The notes beneath the pieces were generated by a model that worked only from the letters and a program-made list of their open reading frames with translations, had not been told where the DNA came from and made no database searches. The translations under genes and the position numbers were made by a program. Of a stretch of DNA of 64,000 bases, positions 30,039 through 40,277 are shown piece by piece (the stretch's first letter is position 1; every line of letters begins with the position of its first letter). Source of the stretch: Leishmania donovani. Its lineage: Eukaryota > Euglenozoa > Kinetoplastea > Trypanosomatida > Trypanosomatidae. Where the stretch lies: the NCBI RefSeq assembly GCF_000227135.1, contig NC_018263.1, positions 2,565,439 through 2,629,438 of the forward strand, read 5' to 3'.

Positions 30039-30966
30039 GGCTAGCGTGCACCCATGTACGCAAGCAGCGCATACTAGGCGACCACGCAAACGGAAGGAGA
30101 GCAGAGGCGTGTTTGCGTGTGCAAAAAGGCGCGGAAAAAAAAGCGAAGAAAAGCGGGTCAGCGTATTCCTGAGAACTTCTCTGTGTGCGTCTGGGTGTGC
30201 GCATGAGGGTGCGCGTGCAAGCCCAGCTGACGATGTGCGCTGAGCCACGATGACACGACGAGGCCGCTTTCGCATTTTGGACTCAACGGAACAGACGATA
30301 TGGAGAACCACAACGACGGCGGAAAACGACGAGAAGAAGGTGCGAGGCAGTCTCTGACAAAGCACGCAGCCGCTGCGCAGGAGATCCAGTGAAAGCGAGA
30401 TCGGTGGCAGACAACCAGAAAGAGGGGAGCGTTTACACCATGTTAACCCCACCCTATCCTCAGCTATCGCCGCAAGCATCATATGGCTTTGCAGAAAGGA
30501 AAAACGGAGGGGGAGGGCGGCGTGTCAGCTTCCAGAGGTGAAGAAGACCCTTTACCGTGAAACAACCCGCTCTCTCGCCATTGATCGCTTCCACTCTGAG
30601 GAGTGTGATTTGCGGCAGTGGCAACACGAAGAGGAGCTCCACCAGCCACGCCATCATTTGACTTGCTCCGGCGGCTCAGTCGTTTACTGCGACACACAAC
30701 AACAAAGGCAGAGACAAAACTACGCGTACGCGCAAACGTTTCCAGGATTCTTGTATCATCAACTTCGGCGTAGCGTCGTGCTAGCGGTAGAGATGAAATG
30801 CCAGCGCAGGAAGACAGACTGGGTGGGCAGGAGATCGCTGATGGAGGGAGGGAAACCAGGGTAGGGCAGGTGGCTTGAGCACTGCGAAAAGCCACCGTAA
30901 GAACGCCCCGTTGCCCATCCTTTTGTTATTGCGGTCGTCTCCCTCTCAGTCCTGCTGTGCTCTCCT
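30039..30966. other. spacer: leader of the polytopic protein, 3' UTR of the RBP7910-like gene
   Basis: No gene is supported. An A run at 30137-30143 on the plus strand gives a T tract on the transcribed strand, upstream of the chosen start. Confidence 0.55.
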
Positions 30967-31530
30967 TTACCGCCACACATAGGTGCCTAAGTTGGTGGCC
31001 TCGCGCATCAGCAGCCCCGTTTCACGCAGCCGCTTGAATGCCCTCGGGGCGCTGCGCCGGTACTGAAAAGGCAGCTCCATTATGTAGAAGTGAATGTCCT
31101 TGCCCGGCACCGCCTGCACGAGTTCTACGATGGCGCTCTCCAGCTCGCAAGAGTCCGCGCGAGAAACCGACGCAGGAGTGTCGGCAGGCATTTCGGGTGC
31201 CGTTGGAGCCGTCGGCGGGGTATTCCGGAGAAATGACAGGTCCTCCTCATCTGGGTTGTGGGGTCGCACCTGATGCCGCTTCGGGTTCGAAAACAACGGG
31301 TACCAGCGCGGTGCAGCGTCCTTGCCGTCGGCGCGGTCAATGTCTACCTTGCCATTGCGTTTCAGGACGCCCCAGAGGAGGTGGTTCAACTGCATCACGT
31401 TCTCTTGGCCAAAGTAGCGATTGGCGTAGTAAGTGGTCGTCATCCCTGGATCACTGCGGATAGTCTGCAGCAGACTGCCGGGGGTCAGTGGCCGCTCGAC
31501 CCTTAGAAGCAGCACGGCGCCTCGTCTCAT
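30967..31530 (-). CDS. RBP7910: RBP7910-like protein with two Z-alpha-type winged helices
   Basis: A 187-aa protein. Residues 17-80 form a winged helix with L-N-H-L-L-W-G-V-L-K-R-N-G-K-V as the recognition-helix end, and P-R-W-Y-P as the wing, matching the P-P-x-W of Z-alpha domains. Residues 127-187 form a second one, ending G-L-L-M-R-E-A, then G-T-Y-V-W. T. brucei RBP7910 (Tb927.10.7910) is a mitochondrial RNA-binding protein with two Z-binding domains, linked to the RNA-editing machinery. It lies close to iPGAM there, as here. The N-terminus M-R-R-G-A-V-L-L-L-R-V suits a mitochondrial presequence. The linker (about 85-125) is Pro/acidic-rich. The start at 31530 is preferred to 31761 because the extension is Cys/Ser-rich and unlike a presequence. 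Confidence 0.8.
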   Translation of the reverse strand: MRRGAVLLLRVERPLTPGSLLQTIRSDPGMTTTYYANRYFGQENVMQLNHLLWGVLKRNGKVDIDRADGKDAAPRWYPLFSNPKRHQVRPHNPDEEDLSFLRNTPPTAPTAPEMPADTPASVSRADSCELESAIVELVQAVPGKDIHFYIMELPFQYRRSAPRAFKRLRETGLLMREATNLGTYVWR

Positions 31531-31841
31531 GGTGATAAGAGAGGACGCACAGCTAAGAAGAGTGGGCAAGGGGCACAACGCGGCAAATGTGTGCCCGCCA
31601 CCTGTCGGAAGAACAGCGCAGAAGAAAGCAGCCGTGGTGCCTTTTCTACAAGGGCATGCGGGCTGCAGTGTAGAAGACACACACGCACAACACTTCGCGG
31701 CCGCTGTGTTCTCGAGGCAAGAGTGGAGGAAAATGAAGAGATCGGATAACGAAGAAGGCAAGGGGCTGAATGTACGAGACGTGCATCATCGAAGAGATAG
31801 GCGGCCGTGCTTCCCTACAATGCCGACAGAAATTCGTGTGT
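31531..31841. other. short spacer
   Basis: Contains the leader of the RBP7910-like gene. No other gene is seen. Confidence 0.5.
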
Positions 31842-32261
31842 TTAAGCCCCTGGTAGCAGAGCCGGCTTTGCCGCGGGTTGCGTGATACCCGTATGGGAGG
31901 GAGCAGCATCACCGCCACGTCTCTTCAGCCGCTTTGCGTTCCCTGACATCAACGGCCCGCCCCCAGCGCTACCGCATGGCGTCCCGCACACCGTGGAGGG
32001 TGCCAGCGCATCACGGCGGGAGAAAACTCCCTCGAGCCCGAGGAGGTCGGCGCGAAGAAGAAACGCGCGCGCATGCGCACTTGTACCTTTCGCCTCTTCC
32101 TTTGTTTTGCCTGGGATGCACAGGAGCGCGTCGGTGTGCACGCATGTGGTGGAGTGGCATGTGTGCAGCTGCTGCAAGAGGAGCACAAGCACTGCACCTC
32201 CACCGCACACACCCACGGCAACCCACGAAGGCCCACCCCTCTCGATGGGCACTAGCCACAT
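31842..32261 (-). CDS. possible small membrane protein
   Basis: A 139-codon frame starting at the ATG at 32261. I do not recognise the product. It has one hydrophobic segment early on (W-V-A-V-G-V-C-G-G-G-A-V-L-V-L-L-L), several Cys/His residues after it (H-T-C-H-S-T-T-C-V-H), and a basic C-terminus (A-K-R-L-K-R-R-G-G). Third positions are G/C in roughly two thirds of codons by eye, higher than in most spacer frames and lower than in the firm genes. A pyrimidine-AG lies just upstream. It could be real or chance. The frame extends upstream to 32363. Confidence 0.42.
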   Translation of the reverse strand: MWLVPIERGGPSWVAVGVCGGGAVLVLLLQQLHTCHSTTCVHTDALLCIPGKTKEEAKGTSAHARAFLLRADLLGLEGVFSRRDALAPSTVCGTPCGSAGGGPLMSGNAKRLKRRGGDAAPSHTGITQPAAKPALLPGA

Positions 32262-32566
32262 ATCAACTCCCACCTCTCCCTCTGCAAGCCACGGCGGCAA
32301 CAGAGATACCAGACCAACACGCGAACAACAGTGACTAGTAGTTGAGAAAACACACACACCCACAGAAGAAGGCGACGGGGCTGTGGAAGAGAAGAGGGAG
32401 AATAACGACTAGGCAAAAGACGCTGACTTGCTTCGCTGCCGGCAGCCGCCACGAAAAACAAAAAACAAAGAGCAACGAAGGAACTGCCATATCCGCACTG
32501 CTACGGCGGAGCCTGCATATGTTAACAACGGCATGGGTGGGCGAGTGCCCGTGTGTATGCTGGTGA

Positions 32567-32597
<31 letters not shown>

Positions 32598-33291
32598 GGG
32601 AAAGTGAGAGAGTACCAGTGGGGCGGAGAGGAAGCGATGCGCCGAGGGAACAGACACGAAAGAAAAAAACAAAATGGAACAAGTCGAGAGAGTGAAAGGG
32701 AAAGAGGGAGGGAGAGGGGCAAGACAGCTCCAAGTACAGAACATTCACAGCAAATGCGCAATCCATCAACGGCACACGTTCACCCTATACCCAATCAGGC
32801 AAACCCGTACGAGCGCGCCTTCAAACGCCACGGCAAAATGATTGACACCTCCCCACCACACACACACACACACAAACGTACACACATGCACATACTACAT
32901 CATAGACGCCCCAAGATGGCAGGCGAGTATGCGAGGAGATTAGCCGTCGTTCCTCTAAAGCTCGAAAGCGCAGCACAAGACACCTGCAGACATAGACACA
33001 TGACCCGAAACATAGAGTTGCCCATCTAGAGGTACATGAAGGCGAGCCACATCCGAAGACACGCAGCGACAAGGGTAACAACAACAAAACTCAAATATCC
33101 AGAGTGATCTATGTGTGTGTGTGGGGGGGGGGGAAGACACGGTGATGGCTGGCATCAACGCGCTAGGAAGGAATGAAGACTACTTGGTACAGACAAGGAA
33201 GCGACAAGAAAAGAAATTAGTTGATAAAGGAGGAGGCTCAGGTAGACGTCCCTGCCCGGAGTACCTCGCTTTAAACTTTTGCAGCTGTTCT
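32262..33291. other. spacer: 3' UTR of the SAS6-like gene
   Basis: No gene is supported. GT repeat at 32567-32592, CA repeat at about 32857-32873, and a G run at 33122-33132. Confidence 0.6.
32567..32592. repeat. GT microsatellite
   Basis: About thirteen GT units. Confidence 0.9.
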
Positions 33292-33927
33292 TCAGCGGCG
33301 AGCAGGGCTCGCACGCTTGATCTGCTCCGTGACCAAATCGAGTCGTGCGCGGATGGCGCTGTAGCGGTACTGCGCCTGCTCGCGGACCACCTCAGGCGGG
33401 GAGGCGCGAAACGGCAGCACCAGTACGCTGACTAGCTTGTACTCTAAGTTCTCCACAAACTCCAAGTTGGCGGTGCCATCGTCGCCGAGGAGGAGCGCCG
33501 CGATGAAGCGACCGGGCTCGCGGATGCACCGGTTGAACATCTTCAGCAGTGTCATCAGGAACTCCGAGAATTCGCACACCAGATTCTGATCCTCGCGCAG
33601 TCGTAGAAATCCCTGGTCGTTGATGATGCAGGTGTAGTGGAAGAAGATGTCCGACTCGGTGGTCACCTCTACACGAAGACTAGCCAGGTTGCGCTCCTCG
33701 CCAGTGGTGAGGACCTTGACCTTCATTGGCTCCAGAGAACCGGCAGAAGACTGCCCGCCTCGCATGGCGCGTAGTTCGCATGGTACCTCGCGATCATACA
33801 CAAGTCGCGAGCCATCGGCTAGTGATGGGTCTGCCTGCTGTATCGCTATGAAGTCTTGCTCCAGCTGCGATAGGAGGTCCGCCATGAGTACACCAGGTGG
33901 CGCAGCCGTGTGCGTGTTGGTGCTCAA
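33292..33927 (-). CDS. SAS6L: SAS6-like protein (PISA domain only)
   Basis: A 211-aa protein that is essentially one PISA/SAS-6 N-terminal head domain (about residues 41-195). Matches to SAS-6 heads are L-R-V-E-V-T-T-E-S-D-I-F-F-H-Y, then R-E-D-Q-N-L-V-C-E-F-S-E-F and F-V-E-N-L-E-Y-K-L-V-S-V-L-V-L-P-F. Canonical SAS-6 continues into a long coiled coil that builds the nine-fold centriole cartwheel. Here the protein stops about 15 residues after the head, as in the shorter SAS6-like paralogue described at basal bodies or the apical complex in protists. A basal-body location is inferred. An in-frame Met at residue 15 (33885) is an alternative start. Confidence 0.85.
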   Translation of the reverse strand: MSTNTHTAAPPGVLMADLLSQLEQDFIAIQQADPSLADGSRLVYDREVPCELRAMRGGQSSAGSLEPMKVKVLTTGEERNLASLRVEVTTESDIFFHYTCIINDQGFLRLREDQNLVCEFSEFLMTLLKMFNRCIREPGRFIAALLLGDDGTANLEFVENLEYKLVSVLVLPFRASPPEVVREQAQYRYSAIRARLDLVTEQIKRASPARR

Positions 33928-35082
33928 CCAGGGGAGCGGGGCGTGATCAAGCTGAGAGAGTGGGCGAGAGGGGAGGGCAAGAAATGTCGACAGCGGGCGG
34001 CGATGGCAAGCGAGAGAGCGAAAGCCGGGGTTTCACACAACGTAGTCTATGGAATCAAAAAAGAAAACACGGAAGCGCACAGCACAAACAACTTGCCCCA
34101 GAAAAAACAGCAGAGACCCACGAAACGGCGGGTGTGCGTGGAGGAAGAGGATAGGGCGGAGGGGAAGAGCAGCGAGCAAGTACCCCGTGAAAGCCACCTA
34201 AGAGGTGTTGATGGGTGCCGTGGAGAATCAGAGCGGCTCGCTGTCTGGTTTTGTGAGTGTGTGTGTGTGTGTGTATAGAGAAGTGACGTCGGTGGAAGGG
34301 TGAGGAAGTGGAGCTCCAAGTCGCAAGAAGCTACTTTACCGAGTAATTTTACCTGAGACACTGTGTAATGCGCGGTGGTAGTGGTGTGTGTGTTTGTGTG
34401 ATGGGGTGGAGGCTGCAGTAGTGATGGCGGGAATGTAGTGGCAGAGGTGGTGTCACTCGAACACGCTGCACGTGGTACGGCGAGAGCCGAGGGGGTCCTC
34501 AGAAGAGGTGGATCCGTACGTGTGGGCAGAAAGGGTGATGATGCCACACAAGGAGGGAGACTTTGCTTTCAAAGTTACACACCAGCCTAATCTTCTTCTA
34601 TAGTAGTGCGTCGGGCCGTTTTTTTTTTGGTGCTTTCGTGTGTGTCTGCGTGTTGTGTGTCCCGTGTACGCGCAGCTGTGTCTATCATCCGACACCGTCC
34701 CCAAACGGCGGAGCCGGTGGTCAACCAACGACGTAGTACTACAGATCTTAATGCATACAGTGTCTGGCATCCTCAGAGGCTCGTGAGTTCGTGTACGCGC
34801 GAGCGAATCGAAAAAAGCCCTCGACCCTCTCACTCTGGTGAATGTGTTCGCGTGGGAGATGCTGCACACATGGCAGCGTTGAGCGTCGCATGAGGCGCAC
34901 AAGTGTAACGCGCATCCGGGAGGAGAGCGTGCGTTCAAAGGCCCGCCGCACGAGTGCAGAAAGGAAAAAAAAACCTCAGTTGGCATCAAAGCATCTTCGC
35001 AAACCGTGACGGCGCATCGGCCAGTTGATCGAACAGCGGAGCCGGGTGTGAGACGCGCCACGTTATCGGGGTTCTTCGTTCT
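33928..35082. other. spacer: leader of SAS6-like, 3' UTR of the one-TM protein
   Basis: No gene is supported. GT repeat at 34256-34274 and a T run at 34619-34628 on the plus strand. Confidence 0.6.
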
Positions 35083-35364
35083 TCACAAACGGTAGCCCTT
35101 CTGCACCGGAGGCTTCTTGTTAAAGTACACTTCCTCCACCATCTCCCGCTGGCGTGCGCAGTCCACGCAGACGCCGCCGCCGTTCTTCTGCCGATCAGAG
35201 TTCCACTTGAAGGTGTAGGCGATACCGCCGACGGCAAAGAGGAGCGTGATGGGGAGAAGATAGTTCATCTTCCTCGGCAGCGCACGCCTACGTGAGCCCA
35301 TGGCTACCATGCGAGGTGAGGCCGCCGCCACGTTCGGCCCTTTGTTGACGCCGGGCACATTCAT
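35083..35364 (-). CDS. small one-TM protein
   Basis: A 93-aa protein. A basic stretch (G-S-R-R-R-A-L-P-R-K) precedes one membrane helix (Y-L-L-P-I-T-L-L-F-A-V-G-G-I-A-Y), followed by a C-V-D-C-A-R-Q-R motif and a basic tail ending K-K-P-P-V-Q-K-G-Y. The C-x-x-C could bind metal or form a disulfide. The layout suits a small mitochondrial inner-membrane protein, but I do not recognise the family. The frame is open to 35502, yet the splice acceptor at plus 35398-35397 lies between that Met and the ATG at 35364, so the shorter start is chosen. Confidence 0.75.
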   Translation of the reverse strand: MNVPGVNKGPNVAAASPRMVAMGSRRRALPRKMNYLLPITLLFAVGGIAYTFKWNSDRQKNGGGVCVDCARQREMVEEVYFNKKPPVQKGYRL

Positions 35365-35396
35365 CGCTACTAGCGCCTCACCGCTCCTGTGAGTAC

Positions 35397-35425
35397 CTAA
35401 AGAGGGGAGGGAAAGAGGGAGGCGC
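35397..35425 (-). promoter_or_regulatory. trans-splice acceptor of the small one-TM protein gene
   Basis: On the minus strand an uninterrupted pyrimidine tract (plus 35399-35413, extending with one interruption to 35421) ends in C-T-T-T-A-G with the AG at plus 35398-35397. This leaves a leader of about 32 nt before the ATG at 35364. Confidence 0.65.
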
Positions 35426-37083
35426 GGAAATCGGCGACCATCGCCAGCACAATATGCGCTTCCACTACGGTGTGTGCTTATCTGTGAGGGTGCTGCATCC
35501 AAGCCACCCGTAAGCAGCCTCCGAGATCCTTAAGCTGCTACTCAGAGCTGCGTTTCGGTGTCGTGCACAGAGAGAGATGTCGGAGGAGGTGTGCACACCC
35601 ACACGCACACACATACGGATACGGCCCGCTCGGTGGCGCGGCTAATGAGCAGGGACTCCTCAAACCAGGCAAGGGAGAAGGCGAAAACCAAGGAAGTGAG
35701 ACGGCGGTCGACGAGCAACATGGAAAATGAGTAGAGGGAAGAGAGGAGGGAGATACACACCCACACACACCGTTGAGGGAAAACACCACGGATGCAACGA
35801 CACGAACAACGCCACGCCGCGGAGTCGTTCGGACCGTCCGAGAGTGGCCGACGTCGACACGCGAAACCGCAACTCCACGCCACGCACGCACGATCCCGAA
35901 GTGAGAATCGAGATGGTGCGGGTCACGCAAACAAAAGAATATGACCGCCCCCGCTTCTCGTTGGAGCCCCTATCCTCCACTAGCGCGGAGGAAACGCAGA
36001 AGCGTCTAATATTGCACGGTGCGTTCCAGTGCGTCCGCCCGCCCGCTGCTGCTTCAGATTTGAGTCGTTGTTATGATGGAAGGCAGAGAGGAAACAGCTA
36101 AGCATCGGAAGCAATCCGCGGCAACAGGCGAAAGACACATGTACGCGTGTCTGTATGTGCATAAGCTCTGGTAAAAAAAAAAGAGGACAGAAAAGAAAAG
36201 GCGTCCATTCTCGTACCACAGGAGCCCCCGCCCCCTCCCCCGCGCCTCTGGCACTTGTCCATCTCCTCCTGCCGTCGAGCCATGGCCCCTGGCCGTTGCA
36301 TCGCCGTTAGCTGCATGAAGGGGCGCATGAGCGGAGTGGAGAGAGGGTCACTCTGTGGTTGAGGTGGGTGCGTGGGGCGGTGGTGAGGAGAACCGCGCTC
36401 TCATCGAGAGCACAATCCGGACGAGAAGAGATCTAGCGTCGCCGCGACACTTTCGAAATCACGCAATGGGGGAGGGAGGAAGCTCGCCCTCGCGCCTCCT
36501 TTGTCTTTGGCGTACATTCAAATAAATAGAATAAAGCAAGAACCTCGTTTTACTTTTTCCTGTTCCCTTACAACGCGCACACTGGACGCGCGTACGCGTG
36601 CGTGTGCACCTGCGCGTGTGTGTGGAGGAAAGGGGGAGTTGGGAGGAGCGCAGTTCACCTAACAGCGGCAACACCGTTTACGGCTCCACATCCGTGGAGT
36701 GGAAAGCACGGGTTGGTGCTGGGCCGTGTATCTGCTGCGCGATCCCGCGGTGAAAAAGGGATCGGATGGAGGTGCAGCCACACCGGCGATGCCCCTAGCG
36801 TGCACTTGTGCTCCTTCCGTTGCCCTTGCCTCCGAACTCTGTGTGCGCCGGCACCGGCGCTACGCGTGCCCTCCCTCAAAAAAAAAAAAAACATCACAGG
36901 CAAGGCAGCTCACGAGCAGCGCTAATACGGGAAAGCCAGCCAAGGAAGGATGGAGGGGGCTCTTTTGATGGGTGCATGCGTGCACGTCGTTGAGGAAGGG
37001 AGGGAAGAGGGGGAGGCGCGGTGGGTGAGGTGAAGCATGGGTGGGTATTAGTTGTGACTTCACCCTCCTCAGCAACTCCGGCC
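35426..37083. other. spacer: 3' UTR of iPGAM
   Basis: No gene is supported. A runs at 36173-36182 and 36879-36891 on the plus strand. Pyrimidine-rich tracts are on the transcribed strand around 35690-35770. Confidence 0.6.
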
Positions 37084-38745
37084 TCAGTTCTCGACATAGA
37101 TCAGGCTTGGCTCGTAGTCCTCCGGCGCCTCAAAGCCAAGCAAGTTAATGAATGTGGCGGTGACATTCGCGAGACCCGCCGCTGGCAGGTCTGTGCGCAT
37201 CGCCACGCGGGGGTCGAGGCCCGCACCACCAATGAACACGGGAACCGGGGAGAGGGTGTGGGAGGTGAGAGGGAGCACATTCCCCTTCTCATCCTTTATC
37301 GGCTTGCCCTTCTTGTCGCGCTGCGCCATGTCGTCAGAGTTGCCATGGTCGGCCGTCACGATGAAGACGCCGTTGATGCTGTCCACCGCGTCCTTGAGCT
37401 TCGCCAGTGACTTGTCCACCGCCTCGACGCCGGCAATGGTAGCCTTGAGGTCGCCCGTGTGGCCAACCATATCGCCGTTGGGGAAGTTGATGCGCACCAC
37501 ATCGTACATGCCGCTCTTCAAGGCTTCGATGGCCGCCTCGGTGATCTCGGCTGACTTCATCTTCGGCTGCTCGTTGAAGTGGACACGGTCGCTCGGCACC
37601 TCCTTGAAGGTCTCGTGGTCCTCGTCTATCTTGCCACTGCGGTTGCCGTTCCAGAAGTAAGTCACGTGGCCGAACTTCTGCGTTTCCGAGCAGGCGAAGA
37701 TCTTCAGCCCAGTGCCACACAAGTACTCCTCGCTCACGCGGGTCAGCTTCGGCGGCGGCACGAGGAAGTTGTTCGGGATGCCGAGGTCACCGTCGTACCG
37801 CATCATGCCGGCGTAGCGGACCTTCGGCACGCGCACGCGGTCGAACTTGTCGAAGTCATCATCCTCGAAAGCGCGCGTCATCTCAATCACGCGATCGCCA
37901 CGGAAGTTAACGCAGAGAACGGCGTCGCCGTCCTCGATGGTGCCGAGCGGCTTGTCCTGCTCGTCTACTACGACGAAGGGCGGGTAGTACTGGTCCGTCA
38001 CCTTGGGGTCCTCCTCGCGGAACGTCGTGATGGCTTCCTTCGCGCTGTGGAAGTGGCGAGCGTCGCCGAGCACCTGCGCCTTCCAGCCGCGCTCCACAAT
38101 GCTCCAGTCGGCGTCGTAGCGGTCCATCGTCACGAACATGCGGCCACCACCGCTAGCAATCGCCGCATCGCAGCCGTCCTGGCGCACCTTCGCCAGCACC
38201 GCCTCTAGCTCCTCTGTGAAGCGGAACGAAGAGCCATCGGGCACGTCGCGGCCATCGTAGAGCACGTGCACACGAACCCTCTTGGCGCCATTCTTGGCGG
38301 CGTGCTCGATGATCGAGTAGATCTGGTTGTCCCGCGAGTGCACGCCACCGTCGCTTAGCAGGCCAATCAAATGCAGCGTGCTGCCTTCCTTGGTGAAGGC
38401 GCCGAGGAGGTAGCGATACCCTTCGCCAGTGTAGATCTCGCCACTCTTCAGCGCGTCGTCGACCAGGGAGGCACCCTGGAGGGCCACGCGTCCAGCGCCG
38501 AGGGCGTTGTGGCCCACCTCGCTGTTGCCCATATCGGCGTCGGTGGGAAGGCCCACGGCGGTACCGTGCGCTCGGACGGAGCGAAAGCGGCGGCTGTCCT
38601 GGCGCTGCGCGTCCATGAACGGGGTCGAAGCCATGTGCACCGCATCGTACTCATCCTCCGGGCCGATGCCAAGTCCGTCCATCACCACAATCAGCAGTTT
38701 GCGGCGAGGGAGACACTTGTGCGGCGTCAAGAGGAGATTCGACAT
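37084..38745 (-). CDS. iPGAM: 2,3-bisphosphoglycerate-independent phosphoglycerate mutase
   Basis: A 553-aa glycolytic and gluconeogenic enzyme that interconverts 3- and 2-phosphoglycerate through a phosphoserine, with metal ions. Alkaline-phosphatase-fold landmarks are all present: V-V-M-D-G-L-G-I-G (Asp23), D-M-G-N-S-E-V-G-H-N (catalytic Ser75), L-S-D-G-G-V-H-S, Y-D-G-R-D-V-P, N-F-R-G-D-R, G-D-M-V-G-H-T-G-D and V-T-A-D-H-G-N-S-D-D. The length equals that of the characterised Leishmania enzyme. No PTS1 tripeptide is present (it ends Y-V-E-N), so it is cytosolic. It lies next to the cap methyltransferase gene in the same order as T. brucei Tb927.10.7930-7940. It differs from the unrelated cofactor-dependent mutase of mammals. 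Confidence 0.98.
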   Translation of the reverse strand: MSNLLLTPHKCLPRRKLLIVVMDGLGIGPEDEYDAVHMASTPFMDAQRQDSRRFRSVRAHGTAVGLPTDADMGNSEVGHNALGAGRVALQGASLVDDALKSGEIYTGEGYRYLLGAFTKEGSTLHLIGLLSDGGVHSRDNQIYSIIEHAAKNGAKRVRVHVLYDGRDVPDGSSFRFTEELEAVLAKVRQDGCDAAIASGGGRMFVTMDRYDADWSIVERGWKAQVLGDARHFHSAKEAITTFREEDPKVTDQYYPPFVVVDEQDKPLGTIEDGDAVLCVNFRGDRVIEMTRAFEDDDFDKFDRVRVPKVRYAGMMRYDGDLGIPNNFLVPPPKLTRVSEEYLCGTGLKIFACSETQKFGHVTYFWNGNRSGKIDEDHETFKEVPSDRVHFNEQPKMKSAEITEAAIEALKSGMYDVVRINFPNGDMVGHTGDLKATIAGVEAVDKSLAKLKDAVDSINGVFIVTADHGNSDDMAQRDKKGKPIKDEKGNVLPLTSHTLSPVPVFIGGAGLDPRVAMRTDLPAAGLANVTATFINLLGFEAPEDYEPSLIYVEN

Positions 38746-39567
38746 GGTGATGTGATACGCCCGCGTTTACGAATGGGGGTGAGTGAGCGACAGCGGTTGT
38801 AGAATGGCGAGCCACCGTGCCTGCGTGCGGGGGTGGGGGGTGGGGGGTACGAAGCAATGAATGCGTGTACACGTGCCTGGCAATGCCGTGAAGCACGGGA
38901 ATAGGAAGAAAGACTATCGCGGGGGTAATGATGAGTGGGTGCAAACGCTGCTACTAAAGGGAGAGACGTGAATCGGCTACTGCCAGAGTTGCGCAGAAAC
39001 ACGACCGTGGAGGCGGTGTTGGTGGAGGGGCGAAGGGAGAGTAGTCGCATGCAAGACGAAGCATGGAAATAAAGTGGAGGGCTTTGGGAGGGGCAGATGC
39101 CAAAGAGGGTACGTGTGGCCACGGCACTCTGCTGCGCTCCCACACTAGAGGGCTGCCTCATTTCGGATGTGTGTCGGCCATCGGGAGCCGCATGGCGTCC
39201 TCTCATCGCCCCACTTCCTCTCCCTCCCTCGCGCCGAGTCTATCAGTGCAGAAGAAGAGACAGCGAGTAGCACGAGAAGGCCATAGACGCCACACGCAGC
39301 TCCTTCATTCCCGCTGCCGCGGCCCGCTGCGCCAGTGCACCCGTACACTTTGGCCGGCGGCTAGCCTTTTATTCTGCAGGGGGTGTACGCATATGGCGGA
39401 CGGTACGCTGGCACGCGGGGTCGCCTAGTTGTCATGTGCGTGCTTGGGCTACTTGCTTGTTTGGGCGCCCGCCCTACACACAAATACCGAGCTTTAGTGA
39501 CGGCTAAGTCATCTGTGAAGAAGATGATTCGTGCGCGCGGGGCAAGGCGAGATGCTTTCCAGCTTTT
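38746..39567. other. spacer between iPGAM and the SIDER2 copy
   Basis: Contains the iPGAM leader (C-rich tract on the transcribed strand, plus 38828-38848). No gene is seen. Confidence 0.55.
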
Positions 39568-40197
39568 CAGCGCGTCCATGCTCCGGCACGCAACATGAGT
39601 TCCACTCCACGCTACAGCCGTCCTGCCACAGGCCCATCGCGTGGTGCCGAGCAGCGCTAGACACGCGGGCGCCCCACACAGCGCCCTGCGCCGACGCGGC
39701 CACCCGAGCACGGTCTCTGCCTCAGCCCCAAGCCCGCCCACCCACCCACCCACCCACCCCCCAGGTCGCCTCACGGGTCGCTCCCGCTGTGCTGGTCGCC
39801 ACCTGGCGCACCTCTCTCTCTCACTCACTCTGTCTGGGGGGGGGGGTAGCTCAGGCTCCCATCACACCAGCGGCCAGTGAGGCGGCCCAAGGAGGTACGT
39901 GCGAGCCACGCGGGCACGCTTGCCTTCTATCCTAGGCATGGCACAAGCGTGCCCACGGCCGCAGCTCGCTGCGACGCAGCGCCATCCACGACATCAACGC
40001 CGACATATCAGCACCGCTGAATCGCTCTCACCTCCACCCCCACGCCGTGGGGGTACTTTTGAGCCTGCCACCACCACATGCAGCTGTGCGTTCGCGGGGA
40101 CATACGGGGGGAGGGGGAGGGGGTCTGCAGGGCTGGCCCACAAATGAGGCGCTGGACCCTGAGATGCCGCACACCGAGGTGTTCCCCGTCGTCACGG
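39568..40197 (-). mobile_element. SIDER2-like retroposon, full-length copy (D1)
   Basis: About 630 bp, in the orientation of the genes, within the 3' UTR of MTr1. Read on the minus strand, the 5' end has a Pr77-type hallmark (C-A-C-C-T-C near plus 40180, then C-A-G-G-G-T-C-C-A-G-C-G-C at about 40165-40153). The body contains a perfect 8-bp hairpin at 40036-40054. The 3' end is G-C-A-T-G-G-A-C-G-C-G-C-T-G followed by A-rich sequence. The same right-hand limit in D1-D3 and variable left limits fit target-primed integration with 5' truncation. A C-C-C-A repeat (about 39738-39758) varies in length between copies. Confidence 0.75.
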
Positions 40198-40277
40198 GAT
40201 GAGCAAGCGAAAAAAAAAATGCGAGCAGCCGGCATCACCACTGCCGGTGTATCTTGACGTCTTTGGAGGGGCATGAC

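Noticed and set aside
40210..40219. Ten-A run read as the tail of a plus-oriented SIDER2
   Set aside because: The Pr77-type hallmark lies beside it in minus orientation, and D1-D3 share the opposite end, so the element runs on the minus strand.
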